Assembly: GCF_023887685.1 (NCBI RefSeq)
Contig: NZ_JAMWMR010000002.1
Location: 1 to 64,000, forward strand
DNA: 64,000 bases
Source of the DNA: Streptomyces macrolidinus
Lineage (GTDB): Bacteria; Actinomycetota; Actinomycetes; Streptomycetales; Streptomycetaceae
Reading direction: 5' to 3'
Under the pieces are notes generated by a model, which was not told the origin of the DNA, did no database searches, and was given only the letters and a program-made list of their open reading frames with translations. A program made the position numbers and the translations under genes. Within the stretch, counting starts at the first letter, position 1. Every line of letters begins with the position of its first letter. This document shows, piece after piece, positions 55,162 to 64,000 of this stretch.

Positions 55162-56280
55162 ATGACAGACGCACTCAAGCGCCTCTCCGAACAGGGCGTC
55201 GCGATCTGGCTGGACGACCTGTCGCGCAAGCGGATCACGTCCGGCAACCTGGCCGAACTGATCGACCAGCAGCACGTGGTGGGTGTGACCACCAACCCGA
55301 CGATCTTCCAGAAGGCGATCTCGTCGGGCGACGGATATGAGCGCCAGCTCGCCGACCTCGCGGCCCGCAAGGTGACCGTCGAGGAGGCGGTCCGCATGAT
55401 CACCACGGCGGACGTGCGCGACGCCGCCGACATCCTGCACCCGGTCTTCGAGGCCACCGACGGCCAGGACGGCCGGGTCTCGATCGAGGTCGACCCGCGC
55501 CTGGCCCACAACACGCGGGCCACGGTCGCCGAGGCCAAGCAGCTCGCCTGGCTGGTCGACCGCCCCAACACGCTCATCAAGATCCCGGCCACCGAGGCGG
55601 GCCTCCCGGCGATCACCGAGACCATCGCGAACGGCATCAGCGTCAACGTCACGCTGATCTTCTCGCTGGAGCGCTACCGCGAGGTCATGGACGCCTACCT
55701 CACCGGCCTGGAGAAGGCCCGGGAGCGCGGCCTGGACCTGTCGAAGATCCACTCGGTGGCGTCCTTCTTCGTCTCCCGGGTGGACACGGAGATCGACAAG
55801 CGGATCGACGCGCTCGGCACGCCGGAGGCCAAGGCGCTGCGCGGCAAGGCGGCGCTCGCCAACGCGCGGCTGGCCTACGAGGCGTACGAGGAGGTCTTCG
55901 GCGGCGACCGCTGGCTGGCCCTGGACAAGGAGCACGCCAACAAGCAGCGTCCGCTGTGGGCGTCGACCGGCGTCAAGGACAAGGCGTACAAGGACACGCT
56001 GTACGTGGACGAGCTGGTGGCGCCGAACACGGTGAACACCATGCCGGAGGCCACCTTGGTGGCCACCGAGGACCACGGCGAGATCACCGGCGACACCATC
56101 ACCGGCACCTACGAGCAGGCCCGAGCCGACCTGGCCGCGGTCGAGCGGCTCGGTATCTCGTACGACGACGTGGTCCAGCTCCTGGAGGACGAGGGCGTCG
56201 AGAAGTTCGAGGCCTCCTGGAACGACCTGCTCAAGTCGACCGAGGCGGTTCTCGAGCGCCTCGCCCCCACGGAGGGCTGA
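55162..56280 (+). CDS. tal: Transaldolase
   Basis: Transfers dihydroxyacetone units between sugar phosphates. The 372-residue protein has [35 protein letters not shown], the Schiff-base Lys in [20 protein letters not shown] and [20 protein letters not shown]. The long form is typical of actinobacteria. It lies 34 bases after tkt and 4 bases before zwf. Confidence 0.95.
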   Translation: MTDALKRLSEQGVAIWLDDLSRKRITSGNLAELIDQQHVVGVTTNPTIFQKAISSGDGYERQLADLAARKVTVEEAVRMITTADVRDAADILHPVFEATDGQDGRVSIEVDPRLAHNTRATVAEAKQLAWLVDRPNTLIKIPATEAGLPAITETIANGISVNVTLIFSLERYREVMDAYLTGLEKARERGLDLSKIHSVASFFVSRVDTEIDKRIDALGTPEAKALRGKAALANARLAYEAYEEVFGGDRWLALDKEHANKQRPLWASTGVKDKAYKDTLYVDELVAPNTVNTMPEATLVATEDHGEITGDTITGTYEQARADLAAVERLGISYDDVVQLLEDEGVEKFEASWNDLLKSTEAVLERLAPTEG

Positions 56281-56284
56281 ACCC

Positions 56285-57817
56285 GTGACATCCGTACACG
56301 GAGCGAATCCGCTTCGTGACGCCGCGGACCGACGGCTCCCGCGTATCGCGGGGCCGTCGGGCCTGGTCATCTTCGGCGTCACGGGCGATCTGTCACGTAA
56401 GAAGCTGATGCCCGCCGTCTACGACCTGGCGAACCGCGGTCTGCTGCCGCCGGGCTTCTCCCTCGTCGGCTTCGCCCGGCGTGAGTGGCAGGACGAGGAC
56501 TTCACCCAGGTCGTCCACGACGCCGTCAAGGAGCACGCCCGTACGCCGTTCCGCGAGGAGGTCTGGCAGCAGCTCATCCAGGGGATGCGCTTCGTGCAGG
56601 GCACCTTCGACGACGACGACGCGTTCGAGCGGCTGCGCGGCACGATCGAGGAACTGGACAAGGCACAGGGCACGGGCGGCAACTTCGCGTTCTACCTCTC
56701 GGTCCCGCCGAGTTCCTTCCCCGTGGTCATCCAGCAGCTCAAGAAGCACGGCCTGGCCGAGCAGACCGAGGGCGCCTGGCGGCGCGCGGTCATCGAGAAG
56801 CCGTTCGGGCACGACCTGAAGTCGGCCGAGCAGCTCAACGCGATCGTGCACGAGGTGTTCGCCCCCGACCAGGTCTTCCGGATCGACCACTACCTCGGCA
56901 AGGAGACCGTCCAGAACATCCTGGCGCTCCGCTTCGCCAACCAGATGTTCGAGCCGATCTGGAACCGGTCCTATGTCGACCATGTGCAGATCACCATGGC
57001 CGAGGACATCGGCATCGGCGGCCGGGCCGGGTACTACGACGGCATCGGCGCCGCCCGGGACGTCATCCAGAACCACCTGCTCCAGCTCATGGCGCTCACC
57101 GCCATGGAGGAGCCCGCCTCTTTCGACGCGGACGCGCTGGCCGCCGAGAAGACCAAGGTGCTCGGCGCCGTCCGGCTGCCCAAGGACCTGGGCCGGGGCA
57201 CGGTGTTCGCGCAGTACGCGGCCGGCTGGCAGGGCGGCGAGAAGGCGGTCGGCTACCTCCAGGAGGAGGGCATCGACCCCCAGTCGAAGACCGACACCTA
57301 CGCCGCGATCAAGCTCGGGATCGACAACCGCCGCTGGGCGGGCGTCCCGTTCTATCTGCGGACCGGCAAGCGGCTCGGCCGCCGGGTCACGGAGATCGCG
57401 GTGGTCTTCCAGCGCGCCCCGCACTCCCCCTTCGACACCTCCGCCACCGAGGAACTCGGGCAGAACGCGGTCGTCATCCGGGTCCAGCCCGACGAGGGCG
57501 TCACCGTGCGCTTCGGTTCCAAGGTGCCGGGTACGTCGATGGAGATCCGGGACGTGTCCATGGACTTCGCCTACGGCGAGTCCTTCACGGAGTCCAGCCC
57601 TGAGGCGTACGAGCGGCTGATCCTGGACGTCCTGCTCGGCGACTCCAACCTGTTCCCGCGCACCGAGGAGGTCGAGCTGTCCTGGAAGATCCTCGACCCG
57701 ATCGAGGAGTACTGGGACAGGCACGGCAAACCCGCGCAGTACCCGGCTGGCACGTGGGGCCCCGTCGAGGCGGACGAGATGCTGCAGCGAGACGGACGGA
57801 GCTGGCGCAGGCCATGA
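56285..57817 (+). CDS. zwf: Glucose-6-phosphate 1-dehydrogenase
   Basis: Oxidises glucose 6-phosphate with NADP, the entry to the oxidative pentose phosphate pathway. The 510-residue protein has the nucleotide loop LVIFGVTGDLSRKKLMPAVY, the substrate motif FRIDHYLGKETVQNILALRF and EKPFGHDLKSAEQLN. The GTG at 56285 follows GGAGGG. Its stop overlaps opcA (ATGA). Confidence 0.96.
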   Translation: MTSVHGANPLRDAADRRLPRIAGPSGLVIFGVTGDLSRKKLMPAVYDLANRGLLPPGFSLVGFARREWQDEDFTQVVHDAVKEHARTPFREEVWQQLIQGMRFVQGTFDDDDAFERLRGTIEELDKAQGTGGNFAFYLSVPPSSFPVVIQQLKKHGLAEQTEGAWRRAVIEKPFGHDLKSAEQLNAIVHEVFAPDQVFRIDHYLGKETVQNILALRFANQMFEPIWNRSYVDHVQITMAEDIGIGGRAGYYDGIGAARDVIQNHLLQLMALTAMEEPASFDADALAAEKTKVLGAVRLPKDLGRGTVFAQYAAGWQGGEKAVGYLQEEGIDPQSKTDTYAAIKLGIDNRRWAGVPFYLRTGKRLGRRVTEIAVVFQRAPHSPFDTSATEELGQNAVVIRVQPDEGVTVRFGSKVPGTSMEIRDVSMDFAYGESFTESSPEAYERLILDVLLGDSNLFPRTEEVELSWKILDPIEEYWDRHGKPAQYPAGTWGPVEADEMLQRDGRSWRRP

Positions 57818-58884
57818 AGATAGACCTTACGGACACCACTGCCAGCAAGATCAACAAGGCGCTGGTGCGCGGGCGTCGCGCCGTCGGCACCCCGGCCGTC
57901 GGCATGGTGCTCACCCTCGTCATCGTCACCGACGAGGAGAACGCGTACGACGCCCTGAAGGCCGCCAACGACGCCTCGCGCGAGCACCCCTCGCGCACGC
58001 TGGTGGTCATCAAGCGCGTCTCGCGTTCCGCGCGCAACCGCACCTCCTCGCGTCTGGACGCCGAGGTGCGGGTGGGCGTGGAGGCGGGCACCGGTGAGAC
58101 GGTGGTCCTTCGGCTGTACGGCGAGGTCGTCGACCACGCCCAGTCGGTGGTACTGCCGCTGCTGCTGCCGGACGCCCCGGTCGTCGTCTGGTGGCCGGTG
58201 AACGCGCCGCTCGACCCGGCCAACGACCCGCTCGGCGCCCTCGCGCAGCGCAGGGTCACCGACACCTACGCGGCCGAGGAGCCGGTGCGGGAGCTGAACG
58301 CGCTCGCCCAGGCCTACACGCCCGGCGACACGGACCTGTCGTGGACCCGCATCACGCCCTGGCGCTCGATGCTGGCCGCGGCCCTGGACCAGGTCACCTG
58401 CAAGGTCGACGCGGTCGAGGTCGAGGGCGAGGAGTTCAACCCGAGCTGTGAGCTGCTGGCGATGTGGCTCGCGGACCGCCTCGACGTACCGGTGAAGCGC
58501 ACGCTGTCGGCGGGCCCCGGCCTCACCGCCGTACGGATGGGCACGAGCTGCGGCTCGATCGCCCTGGACCGCGCGGACGGCGCCCTGGCCACGCTGTCGA
58601 TCGAGGGCCAGCCCGACCGTGCGGTGGCGCTCAAGCGCCGCGAGACGGCCGAGCTGATCGCGGAGGAGCTGCGCCGGCTCGACCCGGACGACACCTACGC
58701 CTCGGCGCTGCGCTACGGCGTGGACCGGCTGACCGCCTCGGCGGCGGCCACGGCGGCGAAGGCCCCGGTCGAGGAGAGCGCGGACGAGGACGCCGTCCCG
58801 GCCGAGGCATCCGAGCAGGACGCCCCGGCGCCCGCGAAGAAGGCCGCCAAGAAGGCCGCGGCGAAGAAGGCGGCCACGAAGTGA
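57814..58884 (+). CDS. opcA: G6PD assembly/activator protein OpcA
   Basis: Assembly factor that activates glucose-6-phosphate dehydrogenase; always next to zwf in actinobacteria. The 356-residue protein has MKIDLTDTTASKINKALVRG, VVWWPVNAPLDPANDPLGAL and ITPWRSMLAAALDQVTCKVD. The last 45 residues are unlike the rest: an acidic stretch and then AKKAAKKAAAKKAATK, resembling the tails of histone-like proteins. Coupled to zwf and pgl by ATGA/GTGA overlaps. Confidence 0.95.
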   Translation: MKIDLTDTTASKINKALVRGRRAVGTPAVGMVLTLVIVTDEENAYDALKAANDASREHPSRTLVVIKRVSRSARNRTSSRLDAEVRVGVEAGTGETVVLRLYGEVVDHAQSVVLPLLLPDAPVVVWWPVNAPLDPANDPLGALAQRRVTDTYAAEEPVRELNALAQAYTPGDTDLSWTRITPWRSMLAAALDQVTCKVDAVEVEGEEFNPSCELLAMWLADRLDVPVKRTLSAGPGLTAVRMGTSCGSIALDRADGALATLSIEGQPDRAVALKRRETAELIAEELRRLDPDDTYASALRYGVDRLTASAAATAAKAPVEESADEDAVPAEASEQDAPAPAKKAAKKAAAKKAATK

Positions 58885-59663
58885 GCGCGCCCCAGCTCGT
58901 CGTGCACCGCGACAAGGAGCTGATGGCCCAGGCCGCCGCGGCCCGGCTGATCACGAAGGTCGTGGACGCGCAGAGTTCGCGTGGCTCCGCGTCGGTCGTG
59001 CTCACCGGGGGCCGCAACGGCAACGGCGTGCTCGCCGCGCTCGCCGCGGCGCCCGCCCGTGACGCCGTCGACTGGGGCCGGATCGACCTGTGGTGGGGCG
59101 ACGAGCGCTACCTGCCGGAGGGCCATCCGGAGCGCAATGTCACCCAGGCCCGTGCGGCGCTGCTCGACGCCGTGCCCCTGGACCCGAAGCGCGTGCACGC
59201 CATGCCCGCGTCCGACGGCCCGTACGGCACGGACGTGGAGGCGGCGGCCGAGGCGTACGCGGCGGAGCTGGCACGGGCCGCGGGTCCGGAGAACCACGGC
59301 GCGGTGCCGTCCTTCGACGTCCTCATGCTGGGCGTCGGCCCGGACACGCACGTGGCCTCGCTCTTCCCCGAGCTGCCCGCGGTGCGGGAGAGCGAGCGGA
59401 GCGTGGTCGGCGTGCACGGCGCGCCCAAGCCGCCGCCGACCCGCGTCACGCTCACGCTGCCCGCGATCCGCGCGGCGCGCGAGGTGTGGCTGCTGGCGGC
59501 CGGTGAGGACAAGGCGCAGGCCGCGGCGATGGCGCTGTCCGGCGCGGGCGAGGTCCAGGCCCCGGCGGCGGGCGCCTACGGCCGGTCGCGCACGCTGTGG
59601 CTGCTGGACGCGGCGGCGGCCTCCGCGCTGCCGAGGTCGCTGTATCCCCCGGCGTCCCCCTGA
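58881..59663 (+). CDS. pgl: 6-phosphogluconolactonase
   Basis: Hydrolyses 6-phosphogluconolactone, the product of Zwf. The 260-residue DevB-type protein has VVLTGGRNGNGVLAALAAAP, IDLWWGDERYLPEGHPERN, FDVLMLGVGPDTHVASLFPE and VTLTLPAIRAAREVWLLAAG. The GTG at 58881 overlaps the opcA stop. It is the last gene of the operon and is followed by a terminator hairpin. Confidence 0.94.
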   Translation: MSAPQLVVHRDKELMAQAAAARLITKVVDAQSSRGSASVVLTGGRNGNGVLAALAAAPARDAVDWGRIDLWWGDERYLPEGHPERNVTQARAALLDAVPLDPKRVHAMPASDGPYGTDVEAAAEAYAAELARAAGPENHGAVPSFDVLMLGVGPDTHVASLFPELPAVRESERSVVGVHGAPKPPPTRVTLTLPAIRAAREVWLLAAGEDKAQAAAMALSGAGEVQAPAAGAYGRSRTLWLLDAAAASALPRSLYPPASP

Positions 59664-59690
59664 GGGGCGACCCGGACCGAGCGCACCGTC

Positions 59691-59731
59691 GAACGCCGGG
59701 CGGGCCGGGGCTTCCCGGCCGTCCGGCGTTC
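59691..59731. terminator. Terminator after the pentose-phosphate operon
   Basis: GAACGCCGGGCGGGCCGGG pairs, with two small mismatches, with CCCGGCCGTCCGGCGTTC over a short loop. It lies between pgl and the convergent membrane-protein gene. Confidence 0.8.
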
Positions 59732-59749
59732 GTCTTCACCGCTGCGTCT

Positions 59750-60595
59750 TCACCGCTGCGGCTGATACGGCGACGGGCCCGGCGCGTACGGATTGCCCGC
59801 GTACGGGTTGTTGCCGAAGGGGTTGCCCTGCGGCGGCATCGTCGGCCTGAGCGGGGGCAGGGTCGCCGGGTGCGCGCTCAGCCGTATGCCGTACCGGCTG
59901 CGCAGCCGGTGCATCTCCAGCAGGGCTATCGCCGTGACCGTCACGGGCGCGCCCAGGATGAAGACGATGCCCAGGGTGAGACTGAGCCCGTGCAGATCCC
60001 CGGTGAGCAGATCAGGAAGGGCCATCAGCCAGGTCGTCACGGTGGCGAGCAGCGGCGGCAGGCAGCGATGCACTCCCGCGGTGCCGAAGAAGTTGCCGGA
60101 CACATGGACGGCCCCGACGCCCACGAACCAGGTGAGCCAGATCGCCGCGAGCCCGGCGGGCAGCAGGAAGAACGGGCCGCCCGCCTTGCTCAGTGCCCAC
60201 ATCACCACGGTCATGAAGACCGAGCCGATGAAGAGCAGCAGCAGTTTGAGCGAATCCACCAGCGGGGCGCGCAGTTGGCGGACGGTTCCGGTGCGCCGCC
60301 AGACGTAGAGCATGGCCCCGACCGTCAACGGCGTGATGACCAGCACGACGAGACACGCCGTCAGCATGTTCGTCAGCATCTCGTCGAAGGCGAACCCGCC
60401 CTGTACGACGGTGTAGACACCGACCGCCGCGACCGTGCCGCAGATGATCCGGAAGCGTTTGAGCCCCTCCACCGTGGGATCGAGGGCCGCGGGAACCCAT
60501 GCCGGATGGAAGACCGCGCGCGCCACTCTCCGAGGTTTGAGACACGTCCGCACGGTCAGTCGCTCGCTGAGCCATCGTCTGCGCGCCTCGGCCAA
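59750..60595 (-). CDS. Hypothetical multi-TM membrane protein
   Basis: A 281-residue protein with about five hydrophobic segments (for example ICGTVAAVGVYTVVQGGFAF, LTACLVVLVITPLTVGAMLY, LKLLLLFIGSVFMTVVMWAL). A Pro/Asn/Gly-rich C-terminal tail with GNPFGNNPYAGNPYAPGP is likely cytoplasmic and disordered. The start is TTG 60595, preceded by GGGGG. The family is not recognised. Confidence 0.72.
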   Translation of the reverse strand: MAEARRRWLSERLTVRTCLKPRRVARAVFHPAWVPAALDPTVEGLKRFRIICGTVAAVGVYTVVQGGFAFDEMLTNMLTACLVVLVITPLTVGAMLYVWRRTGTVRQLRAPLVDSLKLLLLFIGSVFMTVVMWALSKAGGPFFLLPAGLAAIWLTWFVGVGAVHVSGNFFGTAGVHRCLPPLLATVTTWLMALPDLLTGDLHGLSLTLGIVFILGAPVTVTAIALLEMHRLRSRYGIRLSAHPATLPPLRPTMPPQGNPFGNNPYAGNPYAPGPSPYQPQR

Positions 60596-60690
60596 TGCCG
60601 CCCCCTACCCTTCGGCGTTCATGATCGCCGAAGAGTCTACGGGAGGGGTGTGACAGCGCCACGCCCCTCCCTGACCAGGCAGGACAGGCC

Positions 60691-62343
60691 CTAACGGCCC
60701 CGCAACTCGCGGTACTTGGCGACGAGGGCCCGGGTGGACGGATCGAGGCCCGGTACGTCGGCGCCCTCGGTGAGGGCGGGTTCGACGCGCTTGGCGAGGA
60801 CCTTGCCCAGCTCGACGCCCCACTGGTCGAAGGAGTCGATGTTCCAGATCGCGCCCTGCACGAACACCTTGTGCTCGTAGAGGGCGACGAGTTGGCCGAG
60901 CACCGATGGAGTGAGGGCGCGGGCGAGGAGGGTGGTGGTGGGGTGGTCGCCCTTGAACGTCTTGTGCGCGACCAGCTCCTCGGGCACGCCCTCCGCCCGT
61001 ACCTCGTCCGGGGTCTTGCCGAAGGCCAACGCCTGGGTCTGGGCGAAGAAGTTGGCCATCAGCAGGTCGTGTTGTGCCTTCAGCTCGTCGCTCAGCTCGG
61101 CGACCGGCTCGGCGAAACCGATGAAGTCCGCCGGGATCAGCTTGGTGCCCTGGTGGATGAGCTGGTAGTAGGCGTGCTGCCCGTTGGTGCCCGGGGTGCC
61201 CCAGACGACGGGCCCGGTCTGCCAGTCGACCTCGCGCCCGTCCCTGCCGACGGACTTGCCGTTGGACTCCATGTCGAGCTGCTGGAGGTAGGCGGTGAAC
61301 TTGGACAGGTAGTGCGAGTACGGGAGGACGGCGTGCGACTGCGCGTCGTGGAAGTTGCCGTACCAGATGCCCAACAGGCCGAGCAGCAGCGGGACGTTGG
61401 ACTCGGCGGGCGCGGTGCGGAAGTGCTCGTCGACGAGGTGGAAGCCGTCGAGCATCTCGCGGAAGCGGTCCGGGCCGATGGCGATCATCAGCGACAGGCC
61501 GATCGCCGAGTCGTAGGAGTACCGGCCGCCGACCCAGTCCCAGAACTCGAACATGTTGGCCGGGTCGATGCCGAACCCGGACACCTCGCGGGTGTTCGTC
61601 GACAAGGCCACGAAGTGCTGCGCGACCGCCTCCTGACCGGCCTTCAGCTCGCCGAGCAGCCAGTCGCGGGCCGACGTCGCGTTGGTGATCGTCTCGATGG
61701 TGGTGAACGTCTTGGAGGCGATGACGAACAGCGTCTCGGCCGCGTCCAGGTCCCTGGTCGCCTCGTGCAGATCGGCGCCGTCCACGTTGGACACGAAGCG
61801 GACCGTGATGTCGCGGTCGGTGAAGGCGCGCAGGACGTCGTACGCCATCGCCGGGCCGAGGTCGGAGCCGCCGATGCCGACGTTGACGACGTTCTTGATG
61901 GGCTTGCCGGTGTGCCCGGTCCACGCGCCGGAGCGGACCCGGTCCGCGAAGTCGGCCATCTTGTCGAGCACGGCGTGCACCCGGGGCACGACGTTCTCCC
62001 CGTCGACCTCGATCACCGCGTCACGCGGGGCGCGCAGCGCGGTGTGCAGGACCGCGCGGTTCTCGGTGGTGTTGATCTTCTCGCCGCGGAACATGGCAGC
62101 CCGGAGGCCGAAGACGTCCCGGGCCGCGGCCAGCTCGCGCAGCAGCCGCAGCGTCTCGTCGGTGACCAGGTGCTTGGAGTAGTCGACGTACAGATCGCCG
62201 ACCTGGAGCGTGTACCCGCTGCCGCGTCCGGCGTCGGCCGCGAACAGGTCCCGCATCCGCACCTCGCCGAGCTGCTCGCGGTGCTGGGCCAGCGCGGTCC
62301 ACTCGGGGGTCTGGTCGAGCCTGGTACGGCTGTCTGCGTTCAT
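60691..62343 (-). CDS. pgi: Glucose-6-phosphate isomerase
   Basis: Interconverts glucose and fructose 6-phosphates. The 550-residue protein has [59 protein letters not shown] and [20 protein letters not shown], with the catalytic Glu and His regions. Length is normal. It lies on the strand opposite the pentose-phosphate operon but serves the same metabolism. Confidence 0.96.
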   Translation of the reverse strand: MNADSRTRLDQTPEWTALAQHREQLGEVRMRDLFAADAGRGSGYTLQVGDLYVDYSKHLVTDETLRLLRELAAARDVFGLRAAMFRGEKINTTENRAVLHTALRAPRDAVIEVDGENVVPRVHAVLDKMADFADRVRSGAWTGHTGKPIKNVVNVGIGGSDLGPAMAYDVLRAFTDRDITVRFVSNVDGADLHEATRDLDAAETLFVIASKTFTTIETITNATSARDWLLGELKAGQEAVAQHFVALSTNTREVSGFGIDPANMFEFWDWVGGRYSYDSAIGLSLMIAIGPDRFREMLDGFHLVDEHFRTAPAESNVPLLLGLLGIWYGNFHDAQSHAVLPYSHYLSKFTAYLQQLDMESNGKSVGRDGREVDWQTGPVVWGTPGTNGQHAYYQLIHQGTKLIPADFIGFAEPVAELSDELKAQHDLLMANFFAQTQALAFGKTPDEVRAEGVPEELVAHKTFKGDHPTTTLLARALTPSVLGQLVALYEHKVFVQGAIWNIDSFDQWGVELGKVLAKRVEPALTEGADVPGLDPSTRALVAKYRELRGR

Positions 62344-62553
62344 CTCGGACTTCCGCCTTCTTCCTGGCCTGGGCTGCTGCGTACTCGTCCCACCGCCGCC
62401 CCCAAACTAGTTCATGGGCAGGCGTGGTGACGCAACGTCACGCCGTCGGGCCGCGGTGCACCCGGTTGATGAAGCGCCGTCCGGCCGGGGCCGACCACGC
62501 CGATCCGGGCAGGAGTCATCGGGAGCACGACTCCTGGATCACGGAGTCAACTC

Positions 62554-62889
62554 CTAGATCTCGCCCCGCAGTTTGGCGAGCGCCTCGGCGAGGATCGCCT
62601 CACCGTCGGCGTCGCTGCGCCGTTCCCGCACATAGGCGAGATGCGTCTTGTAGGGCTCGGTACGCGGCGGGTCCGGCGGGTTGTCCTGGTCCTGTCCGGC
62701 CGGAAAGCCGCAGCGGGGACAGTCCCAGGTCTCGGGAACCTGCGCGTCACTGGCGAAGCTCGGCTGGGTCTCGTGTCCGTTGGAGCACCAGAAGGAGATG
62801 CGCAGACGCGGCGCGGACTCGCCACGCTCGGCCTCGCCCATCGGCCCCGCCCCGACCCGGCTTCCTCGGATCGCGTTGCCACTTGCCAC
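62554..62889 (-). CDS. RbpA-family RNA polymerase-binding protein
   Basis: A 111-residue protein of the RbpA family, which binds RNA polymerase and the principal sigma factor in actinobacteria. It has AIRGSRVGAGPMGEAERGES, a probable zinc site from CSNGHE and CPRCGF, and the C-terminal RTEPYKTHLAYVRERRSDAD, the sigma-interacting region. It differs from the main RbpA sequence I know, so it may be the second paralogue. The GTG at 62889 follows AGGGAG. Confidence 0.85.
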   Translation of the reverse strand: MASGNAIRGSRVGAGPMGEAERGESAPRLRISFWCSNGHETQPSFASDAQVPETWDCPRCGFPAGQDQDNPPDPPRTEPYKTHLAYVRERRSDADGEAILAEALAKLRGEI

Positions 62890-63015
62890 GGTCGTAACTC
62901 CCTGCGTGATGGTGCCGCGAAGCGAGTCGGCGTTCCGCTTCGCTGCGAGCGCCTCAGTCTACGTAAGGCCCAACGCGCGTCCAGCGATGGGAGTTACCCC
63001 CGCCTCCAGACGCAA

Positions 63016-63060
63016 GCCCCATGATAGGCCGCGTCCGAAGACGCGTACCCATCATGGGGC
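63016..63060 (-). terminator. Terminator with a UUCG tetraloop after secG
   Basis: Outer arms GCCCCATGAT (63016-63025) and ATCATGGGGC (63051-63060) and inner arms CGCGTC and GACGCG are all perfect. On the minus strand the loop reads C(TTCG)G, the unusually stable UUCG tetraloop. It lies just after secG and before the RbpA-family gene, on the strand of both. Confidence 0.85.
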
Positions 63061-63107
63061 GTTGCGTGATGTACGGTTCCCCGCTTGCCAGGGGCAGGCG
63101 AGAGGCG

Positions 63108-63344
63108 CTAGTGGTTGGCCTTCATCAGGAGGCCGAGCACCACGATGCACGCGAGCCAGAGCAGACCGATCACCACGGTGATCCGGTCGAGGTTGCGCTC
63201 GGCGACCGAGGAGCCGCCGACGGAGGACTGCATGCCGCCGCCGAACATGTCGGAGAGGCCGCCGCCCTTCCCCTTGTGCATCAGCACCAGCAGCATCAGC
63301 AACAGGCTGAAGACGATCAGGGCGATCGAGAACCCCAAAACCAC
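63108..63344 (-). CDS. secG: Preprotein translocase subunit SecG
   Basis: A 78-residue SecG, small subunit of the SecYEG channel. Two membrane segments (GFSIALIVFSLLLMLLVLMH and ITVVIGLLWLACIVVLGLL) flank the conserved Gly-rich KGKGGGLSDMFGGGMQSSVG loop. The GTG at 63344 is the start. In actinobacteria secG commonly follows tpiA, as here. Confidence 0.95.
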   Translation of the reverse strand: MVLGFSIALIVFSLLLMLLVLMHKGKGGGLSDMFGGGMQSSVGGSSVAERNLDRITVVIGLLWLACIVVLGLLMKANH

Positions 63345-63513
63345 GGCTGGACCAACTTCCTCGGATTCGGATGGACGACGGGGCCGATACCGTCAGTGAA
63401 AACGTCGTGTGGTGAAACGTCGCGTTCCGCAGCACAGTCTCGGCCCCGCAAGGGTACGACGGATCGCCCCTACCGCATACTCGCGACGTGTCGGATCACC
63501 GTCGCCGGGGGTC

Positions 63514-64000
63514 TCACTGGTCCCGGAAGCGGACGATCTTGACGAACTCGTCGGCGTCCAGCGAGGCGCCACCGACCAGGGCGCCGTCGATGTCCGGCTT
63601 CGACATGATCTCGGCCACATTGCCCGACTTCACTGAGCCGCCGTACTGGATGCGGACCTGGTCGGCCACCTCCTGCGAGTACAGCTCGGCGACCTTGCCG
63701 CGGATCGCCGCACAGACCTCCTGGGCGTCCTCGGAGCCGCAGACCTTGCCGGTGCCGATGGCCCAGACGGGCTCGTAGGCGATCACGATGGTCTCGGCCT
63801 GCTCGGCCGGGATGTCCTGGAGACCGCCCTCGACCTGCGTGAGCGTGTGCGCGACATGGTTGCCCGCCTCGCGGACGTCCAGTTCCTCGCCGACACACAG
63901 GATCGGGGTCAGGCCGTGCTTGAAGGCGGCCTTGACCTTGGCGTTCACCAGCTCGTCGGTCTCGTGGTGGTACTGCCGTCGCTCGGAGTGACCGATCACC
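63514..64000 (-). CDS. tpiA: Triosephosphate isomerase, 5' part outside window
   Basis: Only the C-terminal 162 or so residues are inside the window; the gene continues beyond base 64000. Visible catalytic parts are the His region [16 protein letters not shown], the Glu loop [20 protein letters not shown] and the phosphate loop [19 protein letters not shown]. It interconverts dihydroxyacetone phosphate and glyceraldehyde 3-phosphate. It is followed by secG on the same strand. Confidence 0.95.
   Translation of the reverse strand, partial: VIGHSERRQYHHETDELVNAKVKAAFKHGLTPILCVGEELDVREAGNHVAHTLTQVEGGLQDIPAEQAETIVIAYEPVWAIGTGKVCGSEDAQEVCAAIRGKVAELYSQEVADQVRIQYGGSVKSGNVAEIMSKPDIDGALVGGASLDADEFVKIVRFRDQ

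Noticed and set aside
63345-63513. Small gene between secG and tpiA
   Set aside because: The frames here are short, Arg/Ser-rich and without ribosome sites; no structure stood out.

Overview
The window is high-GC chromosomal DNA from a Streptomyces-type actinomycete. The evidence is GC-rich third codon positions, many GTG/TTG starts, chains of ATGA/GTGA stop-start overlaps, paired XRE-DUF5753/DUF397 relics, a LAETG sortase substrate, an RbpA-family protein, OpcA and a sufR-led suf operon. The gene order (cob cluster, LAETG protein, ectABCD, dapA/dapD, suf, ctaA/ctaB, tkt-tal-zwf-opcA-pgl, pgi, secG, tpiA) matches, as I remember it, the core arm of Streptomyces chromosomes. It therefore looks like conserved core rather than an island. 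No tRNA, rRNA, CRISPR array, transposase or prophage was seen.

Region 1 (1-18.7 kb). After two small membrane-protein genes and an orphan DUF397 gene comes a cobalamin riboswitch. It is followed by a 13-gene cobalamin operon on the + strand: cbiB, cobQ, cobN, a ChlI-ChlD-like chelatase, cobO, cobB, cobI, cobM, cobL, a CbiG-CobJ fusion, cobH, a CbiX-like chelatase and a CobC-like aminotransferase. Nearly every junction is translationally coupled. cobA, cobK, cobG and the cobUST genes are not here.

Region 2 (18.6-25.6 kb). A two-gene minus-strand operon encodes an 831-aa DUF4132 protein and a 130-aa partner. The partner's two ends read like ubiquitin and it terminates in Gly-Gly; this is the most unusual thing in the window. 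Next come a decayed XRE/DUF397 pair, a divergent TetR/membrane-protein pair with palindromic operators, a LAETG cell-wall protein and an amidohydrolase.

Region 3 (25.7-37.4 kb). This holds a class V aminotransferase, a DinB-like protein, the ectoine/5-hydroxyectoine operon ectABCD with odd low-T spacers, a second class V aminotransferase, a secreted HAD phosphatase, an MFS transporter, a two-domain TerD protein and a large acidic protein of unknown function.

Region 4 (37.6-52.7 kb). dapA and dapD converge on a shared terminator. An SMR transporter and a TetR regulator follow, with a perfect 24-bp palindrome at the promoter. The iron-sulfur assembly operon sufR-B-D-Rieske-C-S-U-DUF59 lies on the minus strand, with a SufR box at the sufR start and an iron box about 70 bp further out. 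Then come an AAC(3)-like acetyltransferase, an ABC exporter pair, ctaA and ctaB.

Region 5 (53-64 kb). The pentose-phosphate operon tkt-tal-zwf-opcA-pgl is followed on the minus strand by a membrane protein, pgi, an RbpA-family gene, secG and the 3' part of tpiA, which runs off the window end.
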